From positions 1 to 42,247 of the forward strand of contig JABBBT010000036.1 of assembly GCA_018607365.1 (NCBI GenBank): 42,247 bases of DNA, read 5' to 3'. Under the pieces are notes generated by a model. It worked only from the letters and a program-made list of their open reading frames with translations. It was not told where the DNA came from and did not search any database. Positions within the stretch are counted from its first letter, which is position 1; the number at the start of each line of letters is the position of its first letter. Shown piece after piece: positions 33,909 to 41,535 of this stretch. Made by a program: the position numbers and the translations under genes. The DNA is from SAR86 cluster bacterium (GTDB taxonomy: Bacteria > Pseudomonadota > Gammaproteobacteria > Magnimaribacterales > D2472).

Positions 33909-34271
33909 TTAACCTAATACCAATTTTGTTAGAAACGTTAATAATGATTCTAAGCCCCAAAAAAATAGACAAAGAACAACAATTGCACTAAATACTACTA
34001 AAAATGTTTGAGTTGTTTCTAATCTAGTTGGCCAAACAACCTTTCTTATTTCTGTTCTTGATTCTCGCATCAACTTGATTGCATTAGATCCAAAACTAGT
34101 AATAGATAGGATTCCAAGACCAACAATAAATAAAAATACGACGCCTAATACTCTGTATAAAAAAGCTACTTCTACAAAATAACTATTTCCAACAACAGCT
34201 GCTGCAAATACGGAAAGAGCAATAAACCACTTAAGTCTATCTACTGATTTCGAAGCTACTACTTTAGTCAT
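33909..34271 (-). CDS. secE: Preprotein translocase subunit SecE
   Basis: This 120-residue inner-membrane protein clamps SecY. It has three hydrophobic segments (about 14-31, 39-58 and 90-112), as in E. coli SecE (127). The conserved cytoplasmic amphipathic part is SRTEIRKVVWPTRLETTQTF, residues 71-90. It follows tRNA-Trp and precedes nusG, the standard order. Confidence 0.95.
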   Translation of the reverse strand: MTKVVASKSVDRLKWFIALSVFAAAVVGNSYFVEVAFLYRVLGVVFLFIVGLGILSITSFGSNAIKLMRESRTEIRKVVWPTRLETTQTFLVVFSAIVVLCLFFWGLESLLTFLTKLVLG

Positions 34272-34301
34272 ATATTTCCTATTTAGGCTGCCATATTAAT
34301 T

Positions 34302-34377
34302 TGGCAGGCCAGGAGGGTCTCGAACCCACAACCCCCGGTTTTGGAGACCGGTACTCTACCAATTGAGCTACTGGCCT
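34302..34377 (-). tRNA. tRNA-Trp (anticodon CCA)
   Basis: A 76-nt cloverleaf is encoded with its 3' CCA. The acceptor stem is AGGCCAG/CTGGCCT, the anticodon loop is CTCCAAA, giving CCA, and the T loop is TTCGAGA with a GTGGG/ACCC-type stem. It lies between tuf and secE, a position common in gammaproteobacteria, and is probably cut from a longer tuf-secE transcript. Confidence 0.95.
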
Positions 34378-34410
34378 AAAACACATTTTCATATTCTTCA
34401 GAGACAAGTA

Positions 34411-34434
34411 AGCCGAGACACAAAGGCCTCGGCT
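34411..34434 (-). terminator. Hairpin between tuf and tRNA-Trp (possible weak terminator or processing site)
   Basis: A perfect 7-bp stem AGCCGAG/CTCGGCT with a 10-nt loop starts 14 nt after the tuf stop. On the minus strand it is followed by TTACTTGTC, not a U-run, so it is not a classical intrinsic terminator. It may lower read-through from the highly expressed tuf into secE or protect the tuf 3' end. Function is inferred from position only. Confidence 0.45.
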
Positions 34435-34447
34435 AATAAGTCAATTT

Positions 34448-35638
34448 TTACTCAATAATTTTTGATACTACGCCAGCACCAACAGTTCTGCCACCTTCTC
34501 TAATTGCAAATTTAAGACCTTCGTCCATAGCAATAGGAGCAATAAGCTCAATATTCATTTTAATATTGTCGCCCGGCATAACCATTTCAACTCCACTTGG
34601 AAGTTCACATGCGCCTGTGACATCAGTTGTTCTAAAGTAGAACTGAGGTCTGTAGTTATTCATGAATGGTGTGTGTCTACCACCTTCATCTTTACTTAGT
34701 ACGTAAATTTCAGCTTCGAATTTTGTATGAGGAGAAATAGCACCTGGCTTAGATAAAACCTGGCCTCTTTCTACAGCTTCTCTTTCAACACCTCTTAATA
34801 GAACTCCACAGTTTTCACCTGCTCTTCCTTCGTCAAGAGATTTTCTGAACATCTCAACACCTGTACAGGTAGTAGTAGTTGTATCTTTAATGCCAATGAT
34901 TTCAAGAGGATCACCAGTATTAACAATACCAGTTTCGATTCTTCCTGTTACAACAGTTCCTCTTCCTGAAATTGTGAATACATCTTCAATAGGCATTAGG
35001 AAAGCGCCATCTACTGGTCTTTCAGGCTCTGGAACGTAACTGTCTAGAGTTTCGATAAGCTTAGTTACTGAAGGGACACCAATTTCAGAAGTATCACCTT
35101 CTAAAGCTTTTAACGCACTACCAACGATGATTGGAGTATCATCACCAGGGAAATCATATTCATTTAATAGTTCTCTTATTTCCATTTCAACAAGCTCTAT
35201 CATTTCTGGATCATCATTTTGATCTGCTTTATTCATATATACAACGATATATGGAACTCCAACCTGTCTACATAAAAGGATGTGTTCTCTTGTTTGTGGC
35301 ATAGGACCGTCAGCAGCACTTACTACTAATATAGCGCCATCCATTTGAGCAGCACCAGTAATCATATTTTTAACATAGTCTGCGTGACCTGGGCAATCTA
35401 CGTGAGCGTAGTGACGTGCAGTTGAAACATACTCAACATGAGAAGTAGCAATAGTAATTCCTCTTTCTCTTTCTTCTGGAGCATTATCAATATTTGCAAA
35501 GTCAACAGCGTCTCCACCGAAGACTTCAGCAGCTACTTTAGTAAGCGCAGCTGTAAGTGTAGTTTTACCATGATCAACGTGACCAACTGTCCCAACATTA
35601 ACGTGGGGTAGCGTTCTTTCGAATTTTTCTCTTGCCAT
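34448..35638 (-). CDS. tuf: Elongation factor Tu
   Basis: This 396-residue GTPase delivers aminoacyl-tRNA to the ribosome. It has G1 [11 protein letters not shown] (about 18-28), [13 protein letters not shown]3 DCPGHADY, G4 NKADQ and the domain II/III region [11 protein letters not shown] and VEMVMPGDN. It sits at the position called tufB in E. coli, next to tRNA-Thr and secE. The second copy expected after fusA is not there, so this may be the only tuf gene. GAGAGG precedes the start. Confidence 0.98.
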   Translation of the reverse strand: MAREKFERTLPHVNVGTVGHVDHGKTTLTAALTKVAAEVFGGDAVDFANIDNAPEERERGITIATSHVEYVSTARHYAHVDCPGHADYVKNMITGAAQMDGAILVVSAADGPMPQTREHILLCRQVGVPYIVVYMNKADQNDDPEMIELVEMEIRELLNEYDFPGDDTPIIVGSALKALEGDTSEIGVPSVTKLIETLDSYVPEPERPVDGAFLMPIEDVFTISGRGTVVTGRIETGIVNTGDPLEIIGIKDTTTTTCTGVEMFRKSLDEGRAGENCGVLLRGVEREAVERGQVLSKPGAISPHTKFEAEIYVLSKDEGGRHTPFMNNYRPQFYFRTTDVTGACELPSGVEMVMPGDNIKMNIELIAPIAMDEGLKFAIREGGRTVGAGVVSKIIE

Positions 35639-35675
35639 CTTTATATGCCTCTCTGAAATAATTATTTTATTAAAA

Positions 35676-35750
35676 TGGAGCTCATAACCGGACTTGAACC
35701 GGTGACCTCTTACTTACCAAGCAAGTGCTCTACCACTGAGCTATATGAGC
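35676..35750 (-). tRNA. tRNA-Thr (anticodon GGU)
   Basis: A 75-nt cloverleaf is encoded with 3' CCA. The acceptor stem is GCTCATA/TATGAGC with discriminator T, and the anticodon loop TTGGTAA gives GGU, read for ACC and ACU. It is the counterpart of E. coli thrT, directly upstream of tuf, and shares the promoter at 35784-35812. Confidence 0.94.
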
Positions 35751-35783
35751 CCGTATATGTAGCATCCTATTTTAAGGTGGCGT

Positions 35784-35812
35784 ATTATCCCTCTAAAAAG
35801 TATTAAACTCAA
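35784..35812 (-). promoter_or_regulatory. Sigma70 promoter of tRNA-Thr(GGU)-tuf
   Basis: On the minus strand the sequence is TTGAGT, 17 bp, GATAAT, then ACGCCACC. The boxes match four and five of six consensus bases. The first seven bases after the -10 box are identical to those at the S10 operon promoter. The start would lie about 30 nt before the tRNA. Spacing, the discriminator and the downstream genes support it. Confidence 0.7.
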
Positions 35813-35870
35813 CCTTTTTTCGAGATAAATATTAGATTATTTTTAAGTGCAATTTCTGAAGAAATTAGCA

Positions 35871-35954
35871 TGGTGGAGAGGGTAGGATTCGAACCTACGT
35901 AGCCGAAGCGGCAGATTTACAGTCTGCTGGTATTAACCACTCACCCACCTCTCC
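35871..35954 (-). tRNA. tRNA-Tyr (anticodon GUA)
   Basis: An 84-nt class II tRNA is encoded with 3' CCA. The acceptor stem is GGAGAGG/CCTCTCC, the anticodon loop CTGTAAA gives GUA, and a long variable arm CCGCTTCGGC follows. This matches E. coli tyrU. The glyT gene that lies between tyrU and thrT in E. coli is not present in the following 120 bp. Confidence 0.95.
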
Positions 35955-35968
35955 ATTTCAAGGTAGCT

Positions 35969-35997
35969 ATTTTTGTTCTAGAATGAGTTTAAGTCAA
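35969..35997 (-). promoter_or_regulatory. Probable promoter of tRNA-Tyr
   Basis: On the minus strand TTGACT, 17 bp, AAAAAT is followed by AGCTACC. The -35 box has five of six consensus bases, the -10 box only four. The predicted start is close to the tRNA 5' end, and the -35 end lies 8 bp before the birA start codon on the other strand. It is weaker than the other promoters reported here. Confidence 0.5.
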
Positions 35998-36004
35998 CTA
36001 GTTT

Positions 36005-36754
36005 ATGAAATTGAATACACTTAATAAAAATAAAATTCTTAAAAATATTGATGTAGATAGGGTAAATATTGCTATTTACAACACTATAGGCTCAACAAAT
36101 GACGAATGTAAATCTCTTGAACAGAAAAATGATTTTAATATTGTTTTGTCAGAAGAACAGACGAAGGGAAAAGGAAGAATGGGCAAAGAATGGTCTAGCC
36201 CACTAGGAAATATTTATATGTCAATTGCTTTTTCTGGGTCAAAGTCTAATGAGCCTTTAAGTTTAATTTCAGGATTGATTTGCCAAAAAGCAATAAATAA
36301 AGTGATTGGTGAAGATTCTATTGGCCTTAAGTGGCCTAATGATATTATTTTGAATAAAAAAAAGGTTGGGGGAATATTGATAGAAAAAGAGGTTTTAGGC
36401 TCTGATGTAACTAATATAGTGGGCATAGGATTAAATCTAAAACTTGTTAAAAAGGAATCTTGGTGGGGTGACCTCTCAGAATATCAACATATAGATAGAA
36501 ATGAACTTATTAATATTATTTTAAGAAAATTTATTTCCTACTGCGATAAAGGAATAGATAACTGGAAAGATAAATGGGAAACGTCATGCATGCATCTGAA
36601 TTCAAATATTAAAATTCAAAGTAACAACATTAAAATAAATGAAGGGATGTGTATTGGCATTACTAATGAAGGTGCCCTAATAATTAGTTCAAACAAGGAT
36701 GGTAAAATTTGTGAATATGAGTATGGTGATATATCAATAAAAGGAGTTTATTAG
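36005..36754 (+). CDS. birA: Biotin--protein ligase BirA, catalytic form without DNA-binding domain
   Basis: This 249-residue enzyme activates biotin as biotinyl-AMP and attaches it to the acetyl-CoA carboxylase carrier protein. The biotin loop is GKGRMG (55-60), followed by EWSSPLGNIYMSI, then KWPNDI (109-114), and KVGGILIE with Lys120 at the position of E. coli Lys183. E. coli BirA has 321 residues with an N-terminal helix-turn-helix. That domain is missing, so this protein cannot be a biotin operon repressor of the E. coli type. It is 4 bp before msrA and likely in one operon with it. Confidence 0.92.
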   Translation: MKLNTLNKNKILKNIDVDRVNIAIYNTIGSTNDECKSLEQKNDFNIVLSEEQTKGKGRMGKEWSSPLGNIYMSIAFSGSKSNEPLSLISGLICQKAINKVIGEDSIGLKWPNDIILNKKKVGGILIEKEVLGSDVTNIVGIGLNLKLVKKESWWGDLSEYQHIDRNELINIILRKFISYCDKGIDNWKDKWETSCMHLNSNIKIQSNNIKINEGMCIGITNEGALIISSNKDGKICEYEYGDISIKGVY

Positions 36755-36758
36755 TTAA

Positions 36759-37316
36759 ATGAAACATTACATTAATGGATTGAATCTTTTAGAAGATTAC
36801 ATTCAAGACAACAATAAGGTCTTATTTGGTGCTGGATGTTTTTGGGGTGTTGAAAGAAAGTTCTGGGATATTCCTGGAGTAAATATAACAACTGTTGGTT
36901 ATGCCGGTGGAGATACTGATAATCCTTCATATGAAGATGTTTGTTATAAAAATACTAATCATGCAGAGGTTGTTGAAGTTGTTTATGACGTTAACAAAAT
37001 ATCTCTTAAAGAGTTATTAAAAGTTTTTTGGGAATGTCATGACCCAACTCAAGGGATGAGACAAGGGAATGACAAAGGAACACAGTACAGATCAGTTATA
37101 TATTGTTCATCTAATGAAGATCTTGAAATTAGCCTTAAAAGCAAAATACAGTATCAAGAAACTCTCAAAGCAAATGGTTATGGTGATATAACAACCGAAA
37201 TAGCTCTAAGTCCTAAATATTTTCTTGCTGAAGAATATCATCAGCAGTATCTTGCAAAAAATCCAAACGGCTATTGTGGTCTTGGTGGAACAAATTGTTC
37301 TTTCCCAAACGATTAA
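36759..37316 (+). CDS. msrA: Peptide-methionine (S)-S-oxide reductase MsrA
   Basis: This 185-residue enzyme repairs the S-epimer of methionine sulfoxide in proteins, using thioredoxin for recycling. The catalytic Cys27 lies in GAGCFWGVE. The substrate-binding region has VGYAGG and HAEVVEVVYD, and EEYHQQYL is typical of the family. Likely resolving cysteines are Cys173 and Cys180 in CGLGGTNC near the C-terminus. There is no signal peptide, so it should act in the cytoplasm. It follows birA closely, with an AAGGAG site overlapping the birA end. Confidence 0.94.
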   Translation: MKHYINGLNLLEDYIQDNNKVLFGAGCFWGVERKFWDIPGVNITTVGYAGGDTDNPSYEDVCYKNTNHAEVVEVVYDVNKISLKELLKVFWECHDPTQGMRQGNDKGTQYRSVIYCSSNEDLEISLKSKIQYQETLKANGYGDITTEIALSPKYFLAEEYHQQYLAKNPNGYCGLGGTNCSFPND

Positions 37317-37322
37317 TTTGTA

Positions 37323-37328
37323 TATAAT
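37323..37328 (+). promoter_or_regulatory. -10 box of a possible tRNA-Thr(UGU) promoter
   Basis: A perfect TATAAT lies 10 bp before the tRNA, followed by GT and a run of eight T. No good -35 box occurs at 16-18 bp; the nearest candidates (TTTCCC, CTTTCC) are poor. If used, the primary transcript leader would be only about 3-5 nt. The tRNA could instead come from birA-msrA read-through. Confidence 0.4.
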
Positions 37329-37338
37329 GTTTTTTTTT

Positions 37339-37414
37339 GCCGGTATAGCTCAGTTGGTAGAGCAACTGATTTGTAATCAGTAGGTCCCGAGTTCGACTCT
37401 TGGTGCCGGCACCA
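37339..37414 (+). tRNA. tRNA-Thr (anticodon UGU)
   Basis: A 76-nt cloverleaf is encoded with 3' CCA. The acceptor stem is GCCGGTA/TGCCGGC with discriminator A, and the anticodon loop TTTGTAA gives UGU, reading ACA and ACG. It corresponds to E. coli thrU, which sits in the same cluster as tyrU and thrT. Here it is about 1.4 kb from tRNA-Tyr and on the other strand, after birA and msrA. It ends 5 bp before the convergent amidohydrolase stop. Confidence 0.95.
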
Positions 37415-37419
37415 TATTC

Positions 37420-38685
37420 TTAATTTCTATAAGTATTTGGCTTATCAAAGTTTTTTGTATAGCGATCTCTTAATCTAGTTGATCTGGTAGTAAGATCCAT
37501 ATCGATACCATTTATAAATACTTTCTCAGGCATGCTTGATGGTTCGAGAGGATCGGCCTCCCAAATAACCAAATCAGCAACTTTGCCTGGGCTTATACTT
37601 CCTCTGTCTTCTATATTAAATGAAGAGGCTACATTGCTAGTTAAGGCTTTTATTGCTCCACCATATGACATGCCATTAGCAACAGCTATACCGGCCCCCT
37701 GCCTCATAAGATGAGAATTATGACTTCCATAATTAAACATCATCAAGACTCCAGCATCTTCAAGTCTGCTTGATAAATTTTTGTTTGCAGCTAACTCATC
37801 AAAAGAATTAGGTATGTTATTTATAGGGTTAACTACTAAAGGTATTTTTGAGTCTGCTATCTGCCTAGAAACAAGAGTAGCTTCTTGAGCACCCATTATT
37901 ATTAAATTAAGATTATATTTTTTCTTCAGCTCGATAAGCTTAAGAATATCTGATGCCCTATTTGAGCTAATCATTAAAGGCATATTTTCATTAACTAGTT
38001 TGAATAAAGCCTTAACATCTCTTGGTTTAAGTTCTAAATAATCTGCGATTGATGAAGAATCAATTAAAGAATCTATATCTGAATTAGTCCTTACATCTTT
38101 AGCTGATATAGATGATGCGAAAGATAAAATATCATCTGTTAATGAAAGCATTTCAGATCTTGATGATGAGCTGCTGCCTCCTATTCTTCCGATCATAACC
38201 ATGTCTTGTTTGCTATCAATATTTAGATTGCTATCTAAAACAAAAAAAGATCCCAAGCCGCCAATAGGGCTAGAGGTATGTCTTGGAAGAGTGATTGCGG
38301 ATGTAATACCATTTGATCTGTTCCAAGGTATTAACGTTGAGTTTGGATTAAATGCATCATGGATGCTAAACCCAATGCTATAAACATTAGATTCATCGTC
38401 TCTTGTAACACTTAATGCACCAATTTCTACGATTCCTATTTCTGTAGCAGAAGCTATAAATCCTGGAGTAACAATCTTTCCATCAGCATCTATAACTTGA
38501 TCTCCCTGTATTAGAGATTTTGAAACTTTTTTGATTAGGCCATCTTCAATTAATATATTTCCAGAAAATGGGCTGTTATCTATTCCGTTATATATGGTTG
38601 CATTTTTAATAACAATGCTCTGAGCAAAAATTGTATTAGCACTGAAGATAAGAAGTGCTAAAAATAATATATTTTTGTTTATCAT
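37420..38685 (-). CDS. Exported amidohydrolase-family protein lacking the usual metal ligands
   Basis: This 421-residue protein has a signal peptide (hydrophobic 5-19, probable cut after IFA near residue 21). It shows the composite amidohydrolase N-terminal beta-sandwich (NATIYNG, DGKIVTPGFIA) and the closing SPGKVADLVIWEADPLE segment. The usual HxH after PGFID is replaced by SATEIG, and the late Asp position falls in GSHNSH, so both key ligand sets are missing. It may be a catalytically dead partner of the upstream amidohydrolase or use different residues. Its start overlaps that gene's stop as TAATG, so the two are made together. Confidence 0.85.
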   Translation of the reverse strand: MINKNILFLALLIFSANTIFAQSIVIKNATIYNGIDNSPFSGNILIEDGLIKKVSKSLIQGDQVIDADGKIVTPGFIASATEIGIVEIGALSVTRDDESNVYSIGFSIHDAFNPNSTLIPWNRSNGITSAITLPRHTSSPIGGLGSFFVLDSNLNIDSKQDMVMIGRIGGSSSSSRSEMLSLTDDILSFASSISAKDVRTNSDIDSLIDSSSIADYLELKPRDVKALFKLVNENMPLMISSNRASDILKLIELKKKYNLNLIIMGAQEATLVSRQIADSKIPLVVNPINNIPNSFDELAANKNLSSRLEDAGVLMMFNYGSHNSHLMRQGAGIAVANGMSYGGAIKALTSNVASSFNIEDRGSISPGKVADLVIWEADPLEPSSMPEKVFINGIDMDLTTRSTRLRDRYTKNFDKPNTYRN

Positions 38686-40079
38686 TATTCTTGTATCCTA
38701 TTTTTGGTTGGGTTTAATATGCCAAGATCAAAATCTGAATTCGGTACCAGTCCTTTTTCTTTATCAAACGCTAAAGCTCCATCAATATAAACTTTTTCAG
38801 CAAGAGCATAAACACTGAAAGGGTTTTGAGACCAAAGAACAACATCAGCATTTTTTCCTACTTGAAGTGAGCCAGTTTCTTCATATATACCTGCTGCTTT
38901 TGCAGGATTGCTAGTAATCCATTTCATGGCTCTGGCTTTAGATATTTTATATCCTGCCTTCAATCCGGCAGAAAGAGCTTTTGATGCTTCTTGATTAAGA
39001 TGTTGGATTCCTATTTCACTGTCTGAATGAACTATTGCGCAACCAGTTCCATTTCTAGCTTGATCAACTATAGCCACATTGGCTTGCACCATATCATATG
39101 CTTCATGCTTAAAACCCCACCAGTCTGCCCATAAGGCTGCGCAAATGTTATTTTCTGCCAACAAATCAGCAATCTTATAAGCTTCAACTGCATGATGAAA
39201 TGCTGTGATCTTGTAATTAAACTCTTTTGCAACATCTATCATCATTGCCATTTCACCGGCTCTATAACAGTGGTTATGTACTAAAATTTCACCCCTTAAA
39301 ACTCCTGCGAGAGTTTCTAGCTCTAAGTCTCTTTTAGGTTTATATCCGATTTCTTTTGCTTCATCAGACTTTGATTCATATTCATCCAGACGACTTAAAT
39401 AAGATTCAGCCTCTATCCAGGCCTTTCTATATCCAGCAATATTACCCATTCTTGTTGATGGAGCTTGTTTTCTATTACCATAAACTCTTTTTGGATTCTC
39501 TCCGCATGCCATCTTCAAGGTATGAGGAGCATTTGGAAATTTCATAGAATTTATAGTATTTCTTTGAAGATTTTTAGCAGTTACACCTCTTCCTCCAATT
39601 AGGTTTGCTGAGCCAGGCAAAACATGGAAGGTAGTTACGCCGCCTTTTAGTGCGAGTGCAAATTGAGGGTCTTGAGTCCAGATTGAATGTTCCGCCCATA
39701 CATCAGCTGTAATTGGACTTGTAGATTCATTGCCATCAGAACTAGAAGAAACGCTAGGAGCTGAATAAACACCCATATGTGAATGTATATCAATAATCCC
39801 TGGAGTTATCCACTTACCAGATGCATCCACTTCTATAAATTCAGGTGAGCCTGGTAAATCAGTTCCCATTGCTATAATTTTGCCATCTTTTATTAAAAGA
39901 TCAGTCTCAGAAAACTCATTACCCTCTCCATCATAGATATTTGCATTTCTAAATATTGTATTTGTAGAAGGCAATGGCTCATAAGATGATTCAAAAGGTG
40001 CTTTTTCAGCTAAAGAAATATTTGATATAAAAATTAGAGCGGTTAATAAAATTAATTTGGTATTATTTTTGTGCATCAT
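38685..40079 (-). CDS. Exported metal-dependent amidohydrolase (imidazolonepropionase/dipeptidase-like)
   Basis: This 464-residue protein has a signal peptide (hydrophobic 9-22, probable cut after SLA near residue 24), so it acts in the periplasm or outside. The metal site looks intact: His99 and His101 in GIIDIHSHMG, then ILVHNHC, the ITAFHHAVEA histidines and Asp in IVHSDSEIG. The closing motif is SLQVGKNADVVLWSQNP. Family members hydrolyse C-N bonds in cyclic amides or peptides; the substrate here is unknown. It is first in a two-gene coupled operon with a related protein that lacks these ligands. Confidence 0.88.
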   Translation of the reverse strand: MMHKNNTKLILLTALIFISNISLAEKAPFESSYEPLPSTNTIFRNANIYDGEGNEFSETDLLIKDGKIIAMGTDLPGSPEFIEVDASGKWITPGIIDIHSHMGVYSAPSVSSSSDGNESTSPITADVWAEHSIWTQDPQFALALKGGVTTFHVLPGSANLIGGRGVTAKNLQRNTINSMKFPNAPHTLKMACGENPKRVYGNRKQAPSTRMGNIAGYRKAWIEAESYLSRLDEYESKSDEAKEIGYKPKRDLELETLAGVLRGEILVHNHCYRAGEMAMMIDVAKEFNYKITAFHHAVEAYKIADLLAENNICAALWADWWGFKHEAYDMVQANVAIVDQARNGTGCAIVHSDSEIGIQHLNQEASKALSAGLKAGYKISKARAMKWITSNPAKAAGIYEETGSLQVGKNADVVLWSQNPFSVYALAEKVYIDGALAFDKEKGLVPNSDFDLGILNPTKNRIQE

Positions 40080-40126
40080 AAAAGTATATCTATATAGCTT
40101 TAAGCTGTAAAAAGAAATTTATCATT

Positions 40127-40132
40127 TATAAT
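40127..40132 (+). promoter_or_regulatory. Probable -10 box of the alcohol dehydrogenase operon, inside a short inverted repeat
   Basis: TATAAT lies 25 bp before the ATG at 40158. It is inside the inverted repeat ATTTAT-A-ATAAAT (40124-40136). No good -35 box is seen at standard spacing, which would fit an activated or repressor-covered promoter, but AT-rich sequence makes such repeats common by chance. Confidence 0.35.
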
Positions 40133-40157
40133 AAATATTACATACAATTTAGGGACT

Positions 40158-41213
40158 ATGAAATCTTATCAAGTTTTTGAAAATGCTCAGCCAATAAAAG
40201 AAGTTGAATTAGACACTCCTATTCCTGAAGGTGATGAGGTTCTAGTTAAAACTATTGCTTGCGGTGTTTGTCATACTGATATTCATATTCATGATGGTTT
40301 TTTTGACATTGGTAATGGGAAAAAAATGGCCTCAAGGATGGTACAGCCTCTTGCTATGGGTCACGAAGTTTTTGGTAAAGTAGTATCTTTTGGTAAGAAT
40401 GTTAAAAATATTGAAGTTGGTAAAAAATTTGTAGTATATCCATGGATAGGCTGCGGAAAATGTGAGGCTTGTAAAGCAGATAATGAGCATGAGTGTGGAC
40501 CATTTACTGCTCAAAATATAGGCGTTGCTGTTGATGGCGGTTACGGTGAATATGTTCTTGTAAAACATTCAAAATACCTTTTTGATGCGGGAAATACCCC
40601 GGATGATCTTGCAGGCAGCTATGCATGCAGAGGTCTAACTGCATACAGTTCATTGAAAAAAGCAAACCTTAAGCCCAATGAAAATAAGTTGATAATTATT
40701 AGTGCTGGTGGGCTAGGTTTATTAGCTCTAAAAATTGCAAAGGCTGCATTTAATGTAAGTCCAATTGTAGTAGACATAGATGATTCAAAGCTTGAGATTG
40801 CAAAAGCTGCCGGGGCTTCTGAAGTTATCAACTCTTCTCATGAAGGCGCAAAAAAAAGAATTATGGATTTAACAGAAGGGGGAGCAACCACTGTTATTGA
40901 TTATGTTGGTGCTGAAGCATCGATTCAATTTGGCTATGATTTATTTGGTTTTAATAAAAATGGGTTGTACATTCTCGTCGGAATGCTTGGTGGTAAGTTT
41001 GAAGTTCAACTTCCTTTAATGACATTTTCATCCAGGGTTTTGCAGGGATCCTATCTTGGAAGCATTCAAGAAATGAGAGAATTAATGGATCTTGTCAGGG
41101 CAGGAAAGATTGAGCCTGTTCCTGTTGAAGCTAGACACGTATCTATGGCTAATGATACTATCGCTGACCTTAAGGCTGGAAACATACCAGGATTGGTTTG
41201 TTTAAAGCATTAA
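40158..41213 (+). CDS. Zinc-dependent alcohol dehydrogenase (MDR family)
   Basis: This 351-residue medium-chain dehydrogenase should oxidise an alcohol or reduce an aldehyde with NAD(P). The catalytic zinc ligands are Cys38 (GVCHTD), His69 (GHE) and Cys157. Structural zinc is bound by Cys99, Cys102, Cys105 and Cys113 in the CGKCEACKADNEHEC run. The Rossmann loop is SAGGLG (182-187), and Asp in VVDIDD at the end of the second strand suggests NAD preference. The substrate cannot be told. It lies 8 bp before the small exported protein gene, so they may share a transcript. Confidence 0.9.
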   Translation: MKSYQVFENAQPIKEVELDTPIPEGDEVLVKTIACGVCHTDIHIHDGFFDIGNGKKMASRMVQPLAMGHEVFGKVVSFGKNVKNIEVGKKFVVYPWIGCGKCEACKADNEHECGPFTAQNIGVAVDGGYGEYVLVKHSKYLFDAGNTPDDLAGSYACRGLTAYSSLKKANLKPNENKLIIISAGGLGLLALKIAKAAFNVSPIVVDIDDSKLEIAKAAGASEVINSSHEGAKKRIMDLTEGGATTVIDYVGAEASIQFGYDLFGFNKNGLYILVGMLGGKFEVQLPLMTFSSRVLQGSYLGSIQEMRELMDLVRAGKIEPVPVEARHVSMANDTIADLKAGNIPGLVCLKH

Positions 41214-41221
41214 AATAAAAT

Positions 41222-41494
41222 ATGAAAAAGTTTAATAAAAATATAATTACTTTTGCAGCAGGCTTTCTGTTTGTTGCTGCCATTTCGTCCGACCCTATAA
41301 TTCATGAACATTTCGAAGACATACATTCATCAGTTGAATGTGACCTTTGCGAAAATAAAACGCTAGATACCGCACAATCTCAAGCAAAAATAGCTAAAGT
41401 TTTATTAACAGAATCAAGATCAAATAAATTAGAAAAAGATCTCTTTTCCCCATATTTTCATAATTTCAAATCAAGGGCTCCACCAAAAACTTAA
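41222..41494 (+). CDS. Small exported protein with CxxC and His residues, unknown function
   Basis: This 90-residue protein is not firmly recognised. It has a hydrophobic N-terminal segment (about 9-21), either a signal peptide or a membrane anchor. A cluster of possible metal ligands follows: His28, His30, His35, Cys40 and Cys43 (ECDLCEN). The C-terminus ends SRAPPKT. Short exported proteins with a CxxC and an RAPP/RGPP-like end (DUF2946-like) often sit near metal-receptor genes, so a link to the TonB-dependent receptor 41 bp downstream is plausible. That family link is tentative. Confidence 0.65.
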   Translation: MKKFNKNIITFAAGFLFVAAISSDPIIHEHFEDIHSSVECDLCENKTLDTAQSQAKIAKVLLTESRSNKLEKDLFSPYFHNFKSRAPPKT

Positions 41495-41535
41495 ATTTTT
41501 AATTTTTAATTTTTAAATTTTTTTAAGGAGTTCAC

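Noticed and set aside
35856-35871. AATTTC-TTCA-GAAATT hairpin after tRNA-Tyr as a terminator
   Set aside because: The stem is short and A/T-rich with no U-run after it; it could be chance.
40080-40110. TTTACA-17-TATACT promoter for the amidohydrolase pair on the minus strand
   Set aside because: The -10 box ends 3-4 bp from the ATG, so the start would fall inside the gene; possible for a leaderless mRNA but too weak to claim.
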